In this document: positions 7,701-14,277 of the stretch, one piece after another | Layout: every line of letters begins with the position of its first letter | How positions within the stretch are numbered: position 1 is the stretch's first letter | Assembly (NCBI GenBank): GCA_903831545.1 | Contig: CAIKYI010000261.1 | Coordinates: forward strand, 1-14,277 | Source: an uncultured Methylobacter sp. | GTDB lineage: Bacteria; Pseudomonadota; Gammaproteobacteria; Methylococcales; Methylomonadaceae | Reading direction: 5' to 3' | DNA: 14,277 bases | The notes under the pieces: model-generated | Told to the model about the DNA's origin: nothing | Database searches by the model: none | Seen by the model: the letters and a program-made list of their open reading frames with translations, nothing else | Program-made: the position numbers and the translations under genes

Positions 7701-9902
7701 CTGCCAGACTCGATTAACCGCCAGAATTATGCCATTACGATCCAATACGGCGATTTCAGAACTGATGGAATCAATCACTGATCGATTAAAGGCCTCGCTC
7801 TCCTGCAACGCTTGCTGCGTTTCCTTGATTTGATGAATATCGGTACAAGTACCAATCCATTTGTAAATTTGGCCATGCTCATCAACTACCGGTACGCCAC
7901 GCAGCAACCACCAGCGATAGACGCCATCGGCCCGGCGCAAACGGCATTCGATTTCATAGGTACTTTTGTTATGTACAGCGTTCTGCCAGGCTTCAAATGC
8001 ATGATTTTGATCATCCGGATGAAAAGGCTTGTTCCAGTTCGTTCCATCGCTTTCTTCAAGAGTAAGCCCGGTGTAATTTACCCATTGTTGATTAAAGTAA
8101 ATATTCCTGCCATCGGCCTTAGTAGCCCAGACAATCTGAGGCATCGCCTCGGTCAGTAAGCGAAATTCCCTTTCACTGGCAAGCTGCGCCTCTTCCATTT
8201 GTTTACTTACGCTAATATCCCTTACCGTACCGATAAAACGTTCGTTTTGTCCATGCTTGTAAAACATTTGACCGGTCGTTTGCACCCAGCGCTCAATTCC
8301 TGATTCGAGCCCAATCACACGAAATTCATTACTGTATTTGCCACCACTTTCGGGCTTCAAAAATGCTTCTACCTTGGCCAGAACCTTGTCCATATCCTCA
8401 GGATGCACCCCTTTAAGAAAGATGTCGAAGCTAATCGCAGAACCTGGCGTTAAATCCCATAACTCATAGACACGCTTATCCCAGACCAACTCATTGGTAG
8501 CAATTATCCATTCATAAACACCTATTTTTGAAGAGTTAAGCGCCAGTTGATAGCGAATAGCACTGTTTTTTAAGGACTGTTCAAAAGCTTTCCGCTCAGA
8601 AATGTCCTGGACAATACCGATTAAACGCCTGGGTTCACCGTCTGAATCGGTTTCAAGAATACCGCTACCATAAAGCCAGCGACTGACACCCTCAATGGGT
8701 CGAGCGCGAAATTCAAGGCCGGCAGGTTGCTTGCCCGACAGACAGGCTTCAAGCCACTCCTGCATGTTCGCTTGGTCATCGGGATGTATCACTTCATAAA
8801 ATTGATCGTAGGCTGGAGGCTGATCTGTTAACGGCGAAAAGCCATAAAGCCGGAAAGTTTCGTCGCTCCAGCTAATTTCTCCGGTGGAGATAGCGAATGA
8901 CCAACTCCCGATATGGGCAATAGCCTGGGAATCTTCCAGCATGCGTTCATGCTCAAGTAGGTTATCTTCAGCTCGCTTGCGTTCGGTAATGTCATAAAAA
9001 GTCACTAAATGCTGCTCTTCAAACGACAGACCCAGCGGCGCGGCAGATACAAGCACAGTCTTGACACTACCGTCCTTGCACTGGATATTCACTTCTTGAG
9101 GCTCTATGGGTTTATTTTCCAGCCTGGCTTTTTCTAAATGTAGCTGCCAGGCTTCCGCAACCCACTGGCGATAGATTGAATCAGGATAAGCCTTCGGCCA
9201 CCACTGGGCCAGCGTTGAAATATCGTCCAGCGTATAGCCAAAAGTACTAATGAAAGAGCTGTTAAGGTAAGTTATGTTTTGCTGGTCGTCATTCAGAGCA
9301 AACGGAACGGGAGAGGCATCGATAATTGAGCGAAAGCGCGCCTCGCTATGACGCAAATTTTGCTCCGCTTTGATGCGCGAGCTAATATCTTTGTGGGTAC
9401 CGATCATGCGCAATGGCTTGCCATCGGCACTGCGACTCACCACCATGCCCCGGTCAAGTATCCATTTGTAACTGCCATCTTTGCAACGGACGCGGTGTTC
9501 GTTAGCGTAAGACGGAGTCTTGCCATCAAGATAGTCTTGAACCGCTGTCATAACGGCGGGTTTTTCTTCCGGGCAGACCCGACTTTCCCATTCCTCCAGA
9601 CCATTACCAATCTCGTCTTCAGTAAAGCCTAGCATTTCCTTCCAGCGGCGGGAGAAAAATACCGTATTATCAAGCAGATTCCAATCCCAAAGCCCGTCGC
9701 CGGTACCTTCAACGGCAAATTTCCAGCGGAATTCGTTCAATTCCAAAATAGCTTGGCGTTGCTTGAGTTCCTCAGACAGTTCCTCGATGAGACGATTTTT
9801 GTTGCGCAGCCGCTCCCCGTTTTTTTTTCGCTCGATGTAGGCGATTATGAATATAAGCAGGATGATAAAAAGCAGAAACAGCTGAAGATAAATATAAGTC
9901 AT
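4725..9902 (-). CDS. Giant multi-PAS hybrid sensor histidine kinase with REC and HPt domains
   Basis: The 1725-residue protein should run a His-Asp-His phosphorelay. One membrane helix (about 4-22) is followed by a short coiled coil. Eight PAS-like units with PAC-type ends (DITERK, DISERK, DITARK, DITEKK) start near 58, 189, 325, 448, 578, 704, 843 and 968. A linker coiled coil (1083-1120) leads to HisKA with HEIRTPMN (phospho-His1128) and a HATPase domain (NAIKF about 1244, DTGIGI about 1276, GGTGLGL about 1305). The receiver has Asp1379, phospho-Asp1422 and Lys1474; HPt has AHNLKGT (His1585); a helical tail ends with GFDF. There is no periplasmic loop, so signals are probably cytosolic or membrane redox cues, or ligands held by the PAS units. 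AGG lies six bases before the ATG. It is the downstream partner of the HD-GYP gene, 70 bases away, so HPt transfer to that protein's receiver, as in RpfC/RpfG, is likely. Confidence 0.95.
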   Translation of the reverse strand: MTYIYLQLFLLFIILLIFIIAYIERKKNGERLRNKNRLIEELSEELKQRQAILELNEFRWKFAVEGTGDGLWDWNLLDNTVFFSRRWKEMLGFTEDEIGNGLEEWESRVCPEEKPAVMTAVQDYLDGKTPSYANEHRVRCKDGSYKWILDRGMVVSRSADGKPLRMIGTHKDISSRIKAEQNLRHSEARFRSIIDASPVPFALNDDQQNITYLNSSFISTFGYTLDDISTLAQWWPKAYPDSIYRQWVAEAWQLHLEKARLENKPIEPQEVNIQCKDGSVKTVLVSAAPLGLSFEEQHLVTFYDITERKRAEDNLLEHERMLEDSQAIAHIGSWSFAISTGEISWSDETFRLYGFSPLTDQPPAYDQFYEVIHPDDQANMQEWLEACLSGKQPAGLEFRARPIEGVSRWLYGSGILETDSDGEPRRLIGIVQDISERKAFEQSLKNSAIRYQLALNSSKIGVYEWIIATNELVWDKRVYELWDLTPGSAISFDIFLKGVHPEDMDKVLAKVEAFLKPESGGKYSNEFRVIGLESGIERWVQTTGQMFYKHGQNERFIGTVRDISVSKQMEEAQLASEREFRLLTEAMPQIVWATKADGRNIYFNQQWVNYTGLTLEESDGTNWNKPFHPDDQNHAFEAWQNAVHNKSTYEIECRLRRADGVYRWWLLRGVPVVDEHGQIYKWIGTCTDIHQIKETQQALQESEAFNRSVIDSISSEIAVLDRNGIILAVNRVWQGFALENSNEDAGKQAQNLGIGSNYLAMCQTGSSFADYDSASNALEGIRAVLQRKLARFSLEYPCHSPEQQRWFNLNVTPLDSAAGGVVVSHTNITERKKTEIELIDSRALLNEIIDSTPSSIFAFDLQGRFTLLNMAMAQFFGLPKEAVLGKNLYEVFASNFADELHKTNSQIMITGESVILEEEVASKHGDKPRVVITSKFPLRNAQGKITGLGGVATDITARKTAEEQLRKLSLAVEQSQENIIITNADSIIEYVNEAFVLSTGYTREEVLGKKPSLLSSGKTTAGTYRDLWNNLMRGQAWKGEFYNCSKDGREYVDFAIVTPLHQADGQITHFVSVQEDITEKKRVANELEHYRHHLEDLVDKRTAELVTARQQAEAANKAKSTFLANMSHEIRTPMNAIIGLNYLLRRSGVTPEQAERLDKIDSAGRHLLSIINDILDLSKIEANKLQLECVDFHLSAIVDNIASIISQSATEKGLQIKIHPDSVPLWLRGDPMRLRQALLNYAGNAIKFTEQGFIEVGAELLEDYGDDLLVRFEVTDTGIGIPANKSAALFHAFEQADTSVTRVFGGTGLGLTITRHLAELMGGDVGVESVPGVGSRFWFTARLQRGHGNMPTVMSQQTTDVEAQLYRHHAGAKVLLVEDNAINREVATDLLLGVGMEVDTAVDGVEALEKAKIGGYDLILMDIQMPRMSGLDATLAIRKLAGWEAKPIVAMTANAFNEDRFSCKDAGMDDFIAKPVEPALLYAVLLKWLPGDANSQSNKLPGTLEQRPAIKTAVAEQKGANETAMERLSLLKGLDITRGLAILPGNTEKYLKLLHRFVESNIDEMKQLEASFAKGDLVTAQRMAHNLKGTAGLLGAPLLVEVAGRLENKLRASRLEGKVCEDIHTEMEVINHEIITLAAALPPLPVAPRNQVSLPLAPEALKTVLNELDALLVMNDTAAIGLFEKHAVALSAIMGSSFEQLALQIRGFDFKSADEILRGQIKNLD

Positions 9903-9928
9903 ACCTTGCCTGGCTTGTGTTTGATTAA

Positions 9929-10085
9929 TTCATAGGATGTGCCGAGGCCACGAGGCGCATCATTTGTCCAGTTTATAACGTTTGGCGATATTTCATAGGA
10001 TGTACCGAGGCACGAGGCGCATCATTTGTCCAGTTTATAACGTTTGGCGATACTTCATGGGATGTACCGAGGTACGAGGCGCATC
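9929..10085. repeat. Intergenic-type direct repeat, two full copies and one partial
   Basis: A unit of 62-63 bp beginning TTCATAGGATGTACCGAGG is present at 9929-9991 (63 bp, one extra C, one T-to-G change), at 9992-10053 (62 bp), and as a truncated third copy at 10054-10085 that stops after GGCGCATC. Each unit contains a palindromic block bounded by GATG and CATC; in copy three GTACC/GGTAC (10064-10068/10071-10075) can pair. Such short palindromic units are typical of dispersed intergenic repeats. The array lies across the HD-GYP stop codon and the space before the kinase gene. Confidence 0.85.
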
Positions 10086-11181
10086 TTACCGATGCCTGCC
10101 GATAACGCTCGGCTATGGCAACGAAATCATCAAAGCAGGACAGGAAAATATCCACCACATCGGGATCAAAATGCTTGCCGCTTCCGGCGATAATAATGTC
10201 ACGGGCTTCCTTAGTAGACAACCCCAACTTGTAGACGCGATTAGATATCAGTGCATCAAACACATCAGCAACGGCCATCAATCGCGAAGAAACAGGAATC
10301 TCATCGCCGACCAGGCCATCAGGGTAGCCGCTTCCATCCCATTTCTCATGATGCCAGTGAGCAATTTCTTTGGCTACTGATAAAAACGCCAAGGGCTCTT
10401 CGATATCTCGTTCAGCCATCTCGATGGCCTCGCTGCCCAGGCGGGCATGGGTTTTCATGATGAGCCACTCATCGTCCGTGAGCTCGCCAGGCTTAAGTAA
10501 AATGTAATCAGGGATACCTACTTTACCGATGTCATGCAGTGGTGCCGATAGCACTAACAAATCAATATAATCTTCAGTCAAGGTTACAGCAAAGCGAGGA
10601 TGCGTCTTTAGCCCATCGGCCAGCCTTTGCACATAGCCCTGGGTACGCAAAATATGATTGCCGGTTTCCGGATCGCGTAATTCAGCCAAATGGGCCAGCG
10701 CTCTGATACTGACCCGCTGGGTTAAATTATTTTCTGTCATGCGCCTTGCCACTTCGGCTTCGAGAACTGCGTTTTGATTTTTTATCCAGTCTCTAGCCTG
10801 CTTGGCTTGAAGTTGCGCGGCTACTCTGGCCAGAACCACTGCCGGCTTGATCGGTTTAGCGATGTAATCAACAGCGCCAAGCTTTAGTCCTCGCTCTTCA
10901 TCACGCGTATCGGATAAAGCAGTAAGAAAAATGACAGGGATAGCACAGGTTACCGGGTTCTCGCGTAACTGGGGTAGCGTCGAGTAACCATCCATGCCAG
11001 GCATCATCACATCAAGCAAAATCAGGTCAGGCTGTGGTAAATTATTGGCTATTCGCAAACAGTCCTCGCCCGAAGTCGCTGCCAAAACCCGATATTTTGG
11101 TCGTAACAGTTCATATAGCGCGTTAAGGTTTGCTGTCGAGTCGTCGACGATCAAAATAATGGGTATGATTTTATGAGTCAT
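9973..11181 (-). CDS. REC-HD-GYP response regulator, predicted cyclic-di-GMP phosphodiesterase (RpfG-like)
   Basis: The 402-residue cytosolic protein has an N-terminal receiver (about 6-123; acidic pair Asp13/14, phospho-Asp57 in LLDVMMPG, Thr87, Lys109) joined by a helix to an HD-GYP domain (about 155-365). The HD pair is His216-Asp217 in HDIGKVGIPD, and HHExxDGxGYP lies at 277-287 (HHEKWDGSGYP), so catalytic and metal-binding residues appear intact. The expected activity is hydrolysis of cyclic-di-GMP, controlled by phosphorylation. The gene starts at ATG 11181 with a weak ribosome binding site and leads an operon with the hybrid kinase, its probable phosphodonor. Residues from about 366 onward (RCASYLGTSHEV...) are encoded by the 9929-10085 repeat: the native stop has been lost and translation runs through repeat DNA to a stop in the first copy. 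Catalysis is probably unaffected. Confidence 0.93.
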   Translation of the reverse strand: MTHKIIPIILIVDDSTANLNALYELLRPKYRVLAATSGEDCLRIANNLPQPDLILLDVMMPGMDGYSTLPQLRENPVTCAIPVIFLTALSDTRDEERGLKLGAVDYIAKPIKPAVVLARVAAQLQAKQARDWIKNQNAVLEAEVARRMTENNLTQRVSIRALAHLAELRDPETGNHILRTQGYVQRLADGLKTHPRFAVTLTEDYIDLLVLSAPLHDIGKVGIPDYILLKPGELTDDEWLIMKTHARLGSEAIEMAERDIEEPLAFLSVAKEIAHWHHEKWDGSGYPDGLVGDEIPVSSRLMAVADVFDALISNRVYKLGLSTKEARDIIIAGSGKHFDPDVVDIFLSCFDDFVAIAERYRQASVRCASYLGTSHEVSPNVINWTNDAPRASVHPMKYRQTL

Positions 11182-11256
11182 CTCAAGATATAAAATTCAA
11201 CTGTACCAGCTTCGGTTTTAAGGGATAACTAATCCCAAAAAAGAAAAAAAAAACCT

Positions 11257-11312
11257 TTAATGGTATACTTAAAACCACCAAGAAAAATATTTACTCACAT
11301 CAATACCATTAA
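11257..11312. promoter_or_regulatory. 10-bp inverted repeat in the divergent intergenic region
   Basis: TTAATGGTAT (11257-11266) and ATACCATTAA (11303-11312) are exact inverted copies 36 bases apart, in the 246-base spacer between the HD-GYP/kinase operon and the divergent response-regulator gene. They could be paired half-sites of a looping regulator that controls both directions. The rest of the spacer is AT-rich and contains GGGAT/ATCCC (11222-11236) and a long A-run. I could not place convincing -35/-10 pairs for either gene. Confidence 0.4.
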
Positions 11313-11361
11313 TATTCTGACCCGGAATTCAAAAGCAATTTTTAAAACCTTATTTGAATGC

Positions 11362-11424
11362 CAGAACTATTGGTCTTTTCCAAAATAACACTTCTGAGTC
11401 TAACTTCATCACAGAACTATAGTT
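11362..11424. promoter_or_regulatory. CAGAACTAT direct repeat and AACTATAGTT palindrome before the regulator gene
   Basis: CAGAACTAT occurs at 11362-11370 and again at 11412-11420, 50 bases apart (near five helical turns). The second copy overlaps a perfect 10-bp palindrome AACTATAGTT at 11415-11424, only three bases before the response-regulator ATG. No Shine-Dalgarno sequence is visible there. Autoregulatory binding by the encoded LuxR-type regulator is a possible role; chance cannot be excluded. Confidence 0.3.
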
Positions 11425-11427
11425 ATC

Positions 11428-12060
11428 ATGATTAAAATATTAATTGCCGATGATCATGCCATTGTCAGAGAGGGGTTAAAACAAATCCTCTCAGGCTCCC
11501 CGGACATGAAAGTCATCGGTGAAGCCGAATCTGGCGATGAAGCCTTGCACCTTATCCGAACTGAGCAATGGGATGTGTTGCTACTCGATGTAACCATGCC
11601 CGGCAAAAATGTTCTGGAGGTGATTAAACTGGCTAAAATGCAAGCCCCCCACCTGCCTATCCTGATCCTGAGCATGTGCCCCGAAGACCAACAGGCGATC
11701 AGACTGTTAAACACGGGAGCGGACGGCTTTCTTAATAAAGCAAGCGCCCCTGAGCAATTAGTGGAAGCAATTCGCAAGGTTGCCAGGGGCGGCAAATATA
11801 TCAGCCCGACCCTGGCTGAAAAACTCCTGGAAAACTTGAGTACAAAACAGGCAAAACCTCTGCATACCAAACTTACCAACCGCGAATTCCAGGTTTTTAT
11901 GGCTATTTGTACCGGCACCAGCCTGATTGATCTTGCCAGCACTTTGGCGCTCAGTCCCAAGACCATCAGTACCTACCGAACCCGCGTCATGACTAAAATG
12001 AATATGTCCCAAAACAAGGAGCTTATTCATTACGCAATCAAAAATGAGTTGCTTAGTTAA
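11428..12060 (+). CDS. NarL/FixJ-family response regulator with LuxR-type HTH
   Basis: The 210-residue protein has a receiver domain (1-120: Asp8/Asp9, phospho-Asp54 in LLLDVTMPG, Ser82, Lys104) and a C-terminal LuxR/GerE helix-turn-helix (about 145-208: 'LTNREFQVFMAICTGTS', recognition helix region SPKTISTYRTRVMTKM). This is the UvrY/GacA/FixJ layout, so it should be a phosphorylation-controlled DNA-binding regulator. The length is normal and all phosphorylation residues are present. It is convergent with, and eight bases from, the sensor-less histidine kinase gene, its most obvious phosphodonor; the giant hybrid kinase is an alternative. No ribosome binding site is visible before the ATG, so leaderless or poorly translated mRNA is possible. 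Targets are unknown. Confidence 0.93.
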   Translation: MIKILIADDHAIVREGLKQILSGSPDMKVIGEAESGDEALHLIRTEQWDVLLLDVTMPGKNVLEVIKLAKMQAPHLPILILSMCPEDQQAIRLLNTGADGFLNKASAPEQLVEAIRKVARGGKYISPTLAEKLLENLSTKQAKPLHTKLTNREFQVFMAICTGTSLIDLASTLALSPKTISTYRTRVMTKMNMSQNKELIHYAIKNELLS

Positions 12061-12068
12061 TTTCCTGA

Positions 12069-12839
12069 TCAAGAGCAAGCTGCTTGAACCATGGCCTCCT
12101 TCCCTACCGGAAGCGTGAAATAAAATGTGGCACCTTTTCCAGCTTCGCTCATAAATCGCAATGTTCCTTCATGCGCTTCGATCAGTGAACGACTAATAGA
12201 CAAACCCATACCCATGCCATCTGTTCTGGTGGTATAAAAAGGCATAAATATTTTTTGTTGTTGTTCTTTATCAAGTCCGGGGCCGTTGTCTTTAACTCTG
12301 ATTTGTATGATATTCTCCCTTTCCAGAACACTATGAATGAACACCAGGCGTTGCTTTGTATCCGGCAGGCTTTTTAGCACATCAATGCTATTTTGGATAA
12401 GATTGATGATGGCTTGTTCAATTTGTAGCTTATCGACATAAACCGCCGGTAAATTGTCTTTCAGTTCAAAGATTAACTTTATGTTATTTTGCTTTAGCTC
12501 CGTGCGACATAAATCGACCGACGAATAAATCAGGGCATTAATGTCAGTCATTGAACAATGTTTTACATGAGCGTTGGCAAACGACTTCATGCGATGAATT
12601 ATTTGTCCGGCTATCAAAGCCTGCTGCTGTGTTTTTGCTATGATTTCGGCGAGCTTGCCAAGATCGGGGTTTTTAGCTTTAATGATGTTTAAACTGACTT
12701 GCGCATAAGTGGCAACCGCCGTTAAAGGTTGGTTAACTTCATGCGCAATGCCCGCTGCCATTCCACCCATAAGCCCGCTGCGCGTGACCTGGGCGAGCTT
12801 ATTCAAATGGTTTTTGTCTTGCTGTTGCCGTTTTCGCAT
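12069..12839 (-). CDS. FixL/NtrB-type soluble histidine kinase without sensor domain
   Basis: From ATG 12839 the protein has 256 residues: about 20 charged N-terminal residues, a HisKA-like domain with GIAHEVNQPLTA (phospho-His33), and a HATPase domain with N box NLIQNSID (Asn150), G1 DNGPG (Asp184), F box IFMPFYTT and G2 GMGMGLS. No membrane helix, PAS or GAF domain is present, so it needs a partner to sense. I choose ATG 12839 because AAAGGTG lies five bases upstream; a GTG at 12905 would add 22 residues, overlap the previous gene by 32 bases and has no ribosome binding site. It is the third gene after the chemoreceptor and coiled-coil genes, and converges on a response regulator gene. Unlike CheA it has no HPt (P1) or CheW-like (P5) domain. 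Confidence 0.9.
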   Translation of the reverse strand: MRKRQQQDKNHLNKLAQVTRSGLMGGMAAGIAHEVNQPLTAVATYAQVSLNIIKAKNPDLGKLAEIIAKTQQQALIAGQIIHRMKSFANAHVKHCSMTDINALIYSSVDLCRTELKQNNIKLIFELKDNLPAVYVDKLQIEQAIINLIQNSIDVLKSLPDTKQRLVFIHSVLERENIIQIRVKDNGPGLDKEQQQKIFMPFYTTRTDGMGMGLSISRSLIEAHEGTLRFMSEAGKGATFYFTLPVGKEAMVQAACS

Positions 12840-12844
12840 ACTTA

Positions 12845-12851
12845 CACCTTT
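12845..12851 (-). promoter_or_regulatory. Ribosome binding site deciding the kinase start
   Basis: AAAGGTG on the minus strand lies five bases before ATG 12839. It supports that start over the upstream GTG at 12905, which lacks any Shine-Dalgarno sequence. Confidence 0.7.
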
Positions 12852-12873
12852 AACAATAGGGGTTGCGCGTGGA

Positions 12874-13173
12874 TCATGGTCTGTGTTTAGCCGAATCAAT
12901 GGCACTTAACAATTTAAACTCCAGATCTATGGCGCGTTGCATCCATTTTTGAGATGACAGCTTAAGACACTGGTTTTCGTGCGTTAAAACATTAATCGTA
13001 TCATTGGTCTCTGTTAGATAAGCTTCCACTTCCTTAAGTTGCGTTTCAATCTGCCACAACGTTCTAGTGTTATCTACCAGCCTTTCGCGCAACAAAGCCT
13101 GAGCTCGCAAGCTTTCATTTAACTCCTGTATTTTCTGGTTTATCTGCATTTCGAGCTGCATGATATTTGTCAC
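12874..13173 (-). CDS. Small coiled-coil protein of unknown function
   Basis: The 99-residue protein is almost wholly helical by appearance, with heptad-like spacing of I/L/M residues (LEMQINQKIQELNESL, LWQIETQLKEVEAYL, INVLTHENQCLKL) and few glycines or prolines. It has no signal peptide, membrane segment or enzymatic motif, and I do not recognise a family. The start is GTG at 13173, directly after the chemoreceptor stop; GGGAGGAG at 13180-13187, inside the end of the receptor gene, lies six bases upstream, so the two genes are translationally coupled. Its place between a chemoreceptor and a sensor-less kinase suggests an adaptor or a structural element of that complex, which is inference. 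A CheW substitute is one idea, but it has no CheW fold. Confidence 0.75.
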   Translation of the reverse strand: MTNIMQLEMQINQKIQELNESLRAQALLRERLVDNTRTLWQIETQLKEVEAYLTETNDTINVLTHENQCLKLSSQKWMQRAIDLEFKLLSAIDSAKHRP

Positions 13174-14277
13174 TTAAAACTCCTCCCATTCATCATTATT
13201 TGGCAACGCCAGCGTTTTTGGTTTAACAGCTTGCGCATAACGGCTCTTGTCATTGTCTGTAACTCGCACTGACGGCTTATTTTGTCCTTGGAATGTTTTT
13301 GGCGGCGTAGCTATAGCAGCCGGCACAAAACCGTTCAGATTACTATCCACTTTAAAACTACTTACTGTGACCGACAGGTTATGCGTCTGTTCTTCAAGTG
13401 CTTCTGCTGAAGCCGCCGCCTGTTCAACCAACGCAGCATTTTGCTGGGTGACATCGTCCATTTGCGCAACCGCCTGATTAACCTGCTCGATGCCCGAAGT
13501 TTGCTCCATGGAGGCAGCACTGATTTCTGACATAATTGCGGTAACCCCCACGATGGAGCTAACAATTTCACCCATGGTTTTTCCGGCTTGCGTGACCAGC
13601 TTGGTGCCGTCCTCAACTTTTTCTACCGAATCGCCAATCAGTTGCTTGATTTCTCCGGCAGCGGTAGAAGCGCGTTGCGAAAGGCTGCGCACCTCCACAG
13701 CAACCACCGCAAAGCCACGACCATGGTCACCGGCTCTTGCCGCTTCCACTGCGGCGTTGAGCGCCAGAATATTGGTCTGGAAAGCGATACCATCGATCAC
13801 AGAGATAATATCGACAATCTTGCGCGAAGCGTCGGTGATGCCCTCCATCGTGGTAACGACCTGATCGACCACCTCGACGCCTTTGCCCGCAATTGCAGAC
13901 GCAGCAACCGCCAGCTGTGTCGCATGCTTGGCGTTTTGACTGTTCGCCTGTACAGTAGAGGTAAGTTGTTCCATGCTGGCGGCAGTTTGCTCAAGGCTGG
14001 CGGCCTGCTCTTCGGTACGATGCGACAAATCGTTGTTGCCGGCGGCAATTTCTCTGGACGCCATGTTAATGCTTTCGGTGGCTTCCTTGATTTGACTGAT
14101 AATGTCTTTAAGCTTTTCAACCGTGGTATTGGAATCTTCCTTCAGCTTGCCGAAGGTTCCTGAATAGTCATTGGTAATGGATTGAGTCAAATCGCCCCGG
14201 GATAAGGCTTCCAATACCCGCGCAATCTCATTCAGCGCATTTTCGGTGGTTTCCAGCAGCTGATTCATGCCTGTTCC
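13174..14277 (-). CDS. Methyl-accepting chemotaxis protein, cytoplasmic part (5' end beyond the window)
   Basis: The visible frame stays open to the window edge (GGA ACA GGC before the first ATG), and its opening residues are the second half of a HAMP domain ([21 protein letters not shown]). The true start therefore lies outside; an internal ATG at 14268 is probably not used. The signalling domain is complete: a glutamate/glutamine-rich methylation helix ([17 protein letters not shown], visible residues 86-102), a conserved hairpin tip ([22 protein letters not shown], then [20 protein letters not shown], about 159-201), and a return helix with further methylation-type sites. A flexible linker ends in the pentapeptide EWEEF, similar to the NWETF tether for CheR/CheB. 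It thus appears able to be methylated. It heads, as seen here, an operon with the coiled-coil and kinase genes. Confidence 0.93.
   Translation of the reverse strand, partial: GTGMNQLLETTENALNEIARVLEALSRGDLTQSITNDYSGTFGKLKEDSNTTVEKLKDIISQIKEATESINMASREIAAGNNDLSHRTEEQAASLEQTAASMEQLTSTVQANSQNAKHATQLAVAASAIAGKGVEVVDQVVTTMEGITDASRKIVDIISVIDGIAFQTNILALNAAVEAARAGDHGRGFAVVAVEVRSLSQRASTAAGEIKQLIGDSVEKVEDGTKLVTQAGKTMGEIVSSIVGVTAIMSEISAASMEQTSGIEQVNQAVAQMDDVTQQNAALVEQAAASAEALEEQTHNLSVTVSSFKVDSNLNGFVPAAIATPPKTFQGQNKPSVRVTDNDKSRYAQAVKPKTLALPNNDEWEEF
13180..13187 (-). promoter_or_regulatory. Strong ribosome binding site within the receptor gene
   Basis: GGGAGGAG on the minus strand encodes part of the receptor's WEE tail and lies six bases before GTG 13173. 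It fixes the coiled-coil gene's GTG start and indicates coupled translation with the receptor. Confidence 0.75.

Noticed and set aside
11454..11966. Minus-strand 170-residue open frame
   Set aside because: It is antisense to the response regulator, whose receiver and HTH motifs are intact.
12076..12086. CAAGC-T-GCTTG palindrome as a bidirectional terminator for the convergent genes
   Set aside because: Only a one-base centre, so it cannot form a usable loop, and no T-run follows on either strand.
12840..12905. Longer N-terminus for the soluble kinase (GTG start at 12905)
   Set aside because: No ribosome binding site and a 32-base overlap with the coiled-coil gene; ATG 12839 has a good site.
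13588..14163. Plus-strand 191-residue open frame
   Set aside because: It is antisense to the conserved chemoreceptor signalling domain.

Overview
This window reads as the accessory part of a Gammaproteobacterial chromosome. The supporting evidence is moderate GC with AT-rich spacers, a SOUL lipoprotein, a DCC/Trp-rich protein pair, and a dense set of PAS-rich hybrid kinase, HD-GYP and chemoreceptor genes. A methylotroph or methanotroph of the Methylococcales is my best guess, but it rests on general resemblance only. No tRNA, rRNA, CRISPR array or intact transposase is visible.

Left part (1-4012), small metabolic and stress genes: a possible gene end at the window edge is coupled by an ATGA overlap to a SOUL-family lipoprotein on the plus strand. 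The other genes here are on the minus strand: a DCC-family CPxC protein followed by a TIGR02450 Trp-rich protein (two-gene operon), a SAM methyltransferase, a 36-residue lipoprotein, and an alpha/beta hydrolase followed by an aldo/keto reductase (two-gene operon).

The 712-base spacer 4013-4724 has no credible protein gene. It does contain a palindrome, a good sigma-70-type promoter, internal stems and a textbook Rho-independent terminator, all oriented to make a plus-strand RNA of about 225 nt. Next to it is a 121-bp repeat element with 10-bp terminal inverted repeats around four copies of a 20-bp tandem repeat.

Central part (4725-11181), an RpfC/RpfG-like signalling operon on the minus strand: a REC-HD-GYP response regulator (predicted cyclic-di-GMP phosphodiesterase) lies upstream of a 1725-residue hybrid kinase. 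The kinase has eight PAS-like units, HisKA, HATPase, REC and HPt domains and only one N-terminal membrane helix. A dispersed-type repeat (two full copies and one partial) has invaded the junction and rewritten the last ~36 residues of the HD-GYP protein.

Right part (11428-14277): a NarL/FixJ-type response regulator on the plus strand faces, tail to tail with 8 bases between, a minus-strand operon of chemoreceptor (cut by the window edge), a 99-residue coiled-coil protein and a sensor-less FixL/NtrB-like histidine kinase. This looks like a compact receptor-to-transcription pathway in which an MCP-type receptor may feed an ordinary histidine kinase rather than CheA. That is the most interesting protein-level hypothesis here; the candidate RNA at 4275-4499 is the most interesting non-coding one.
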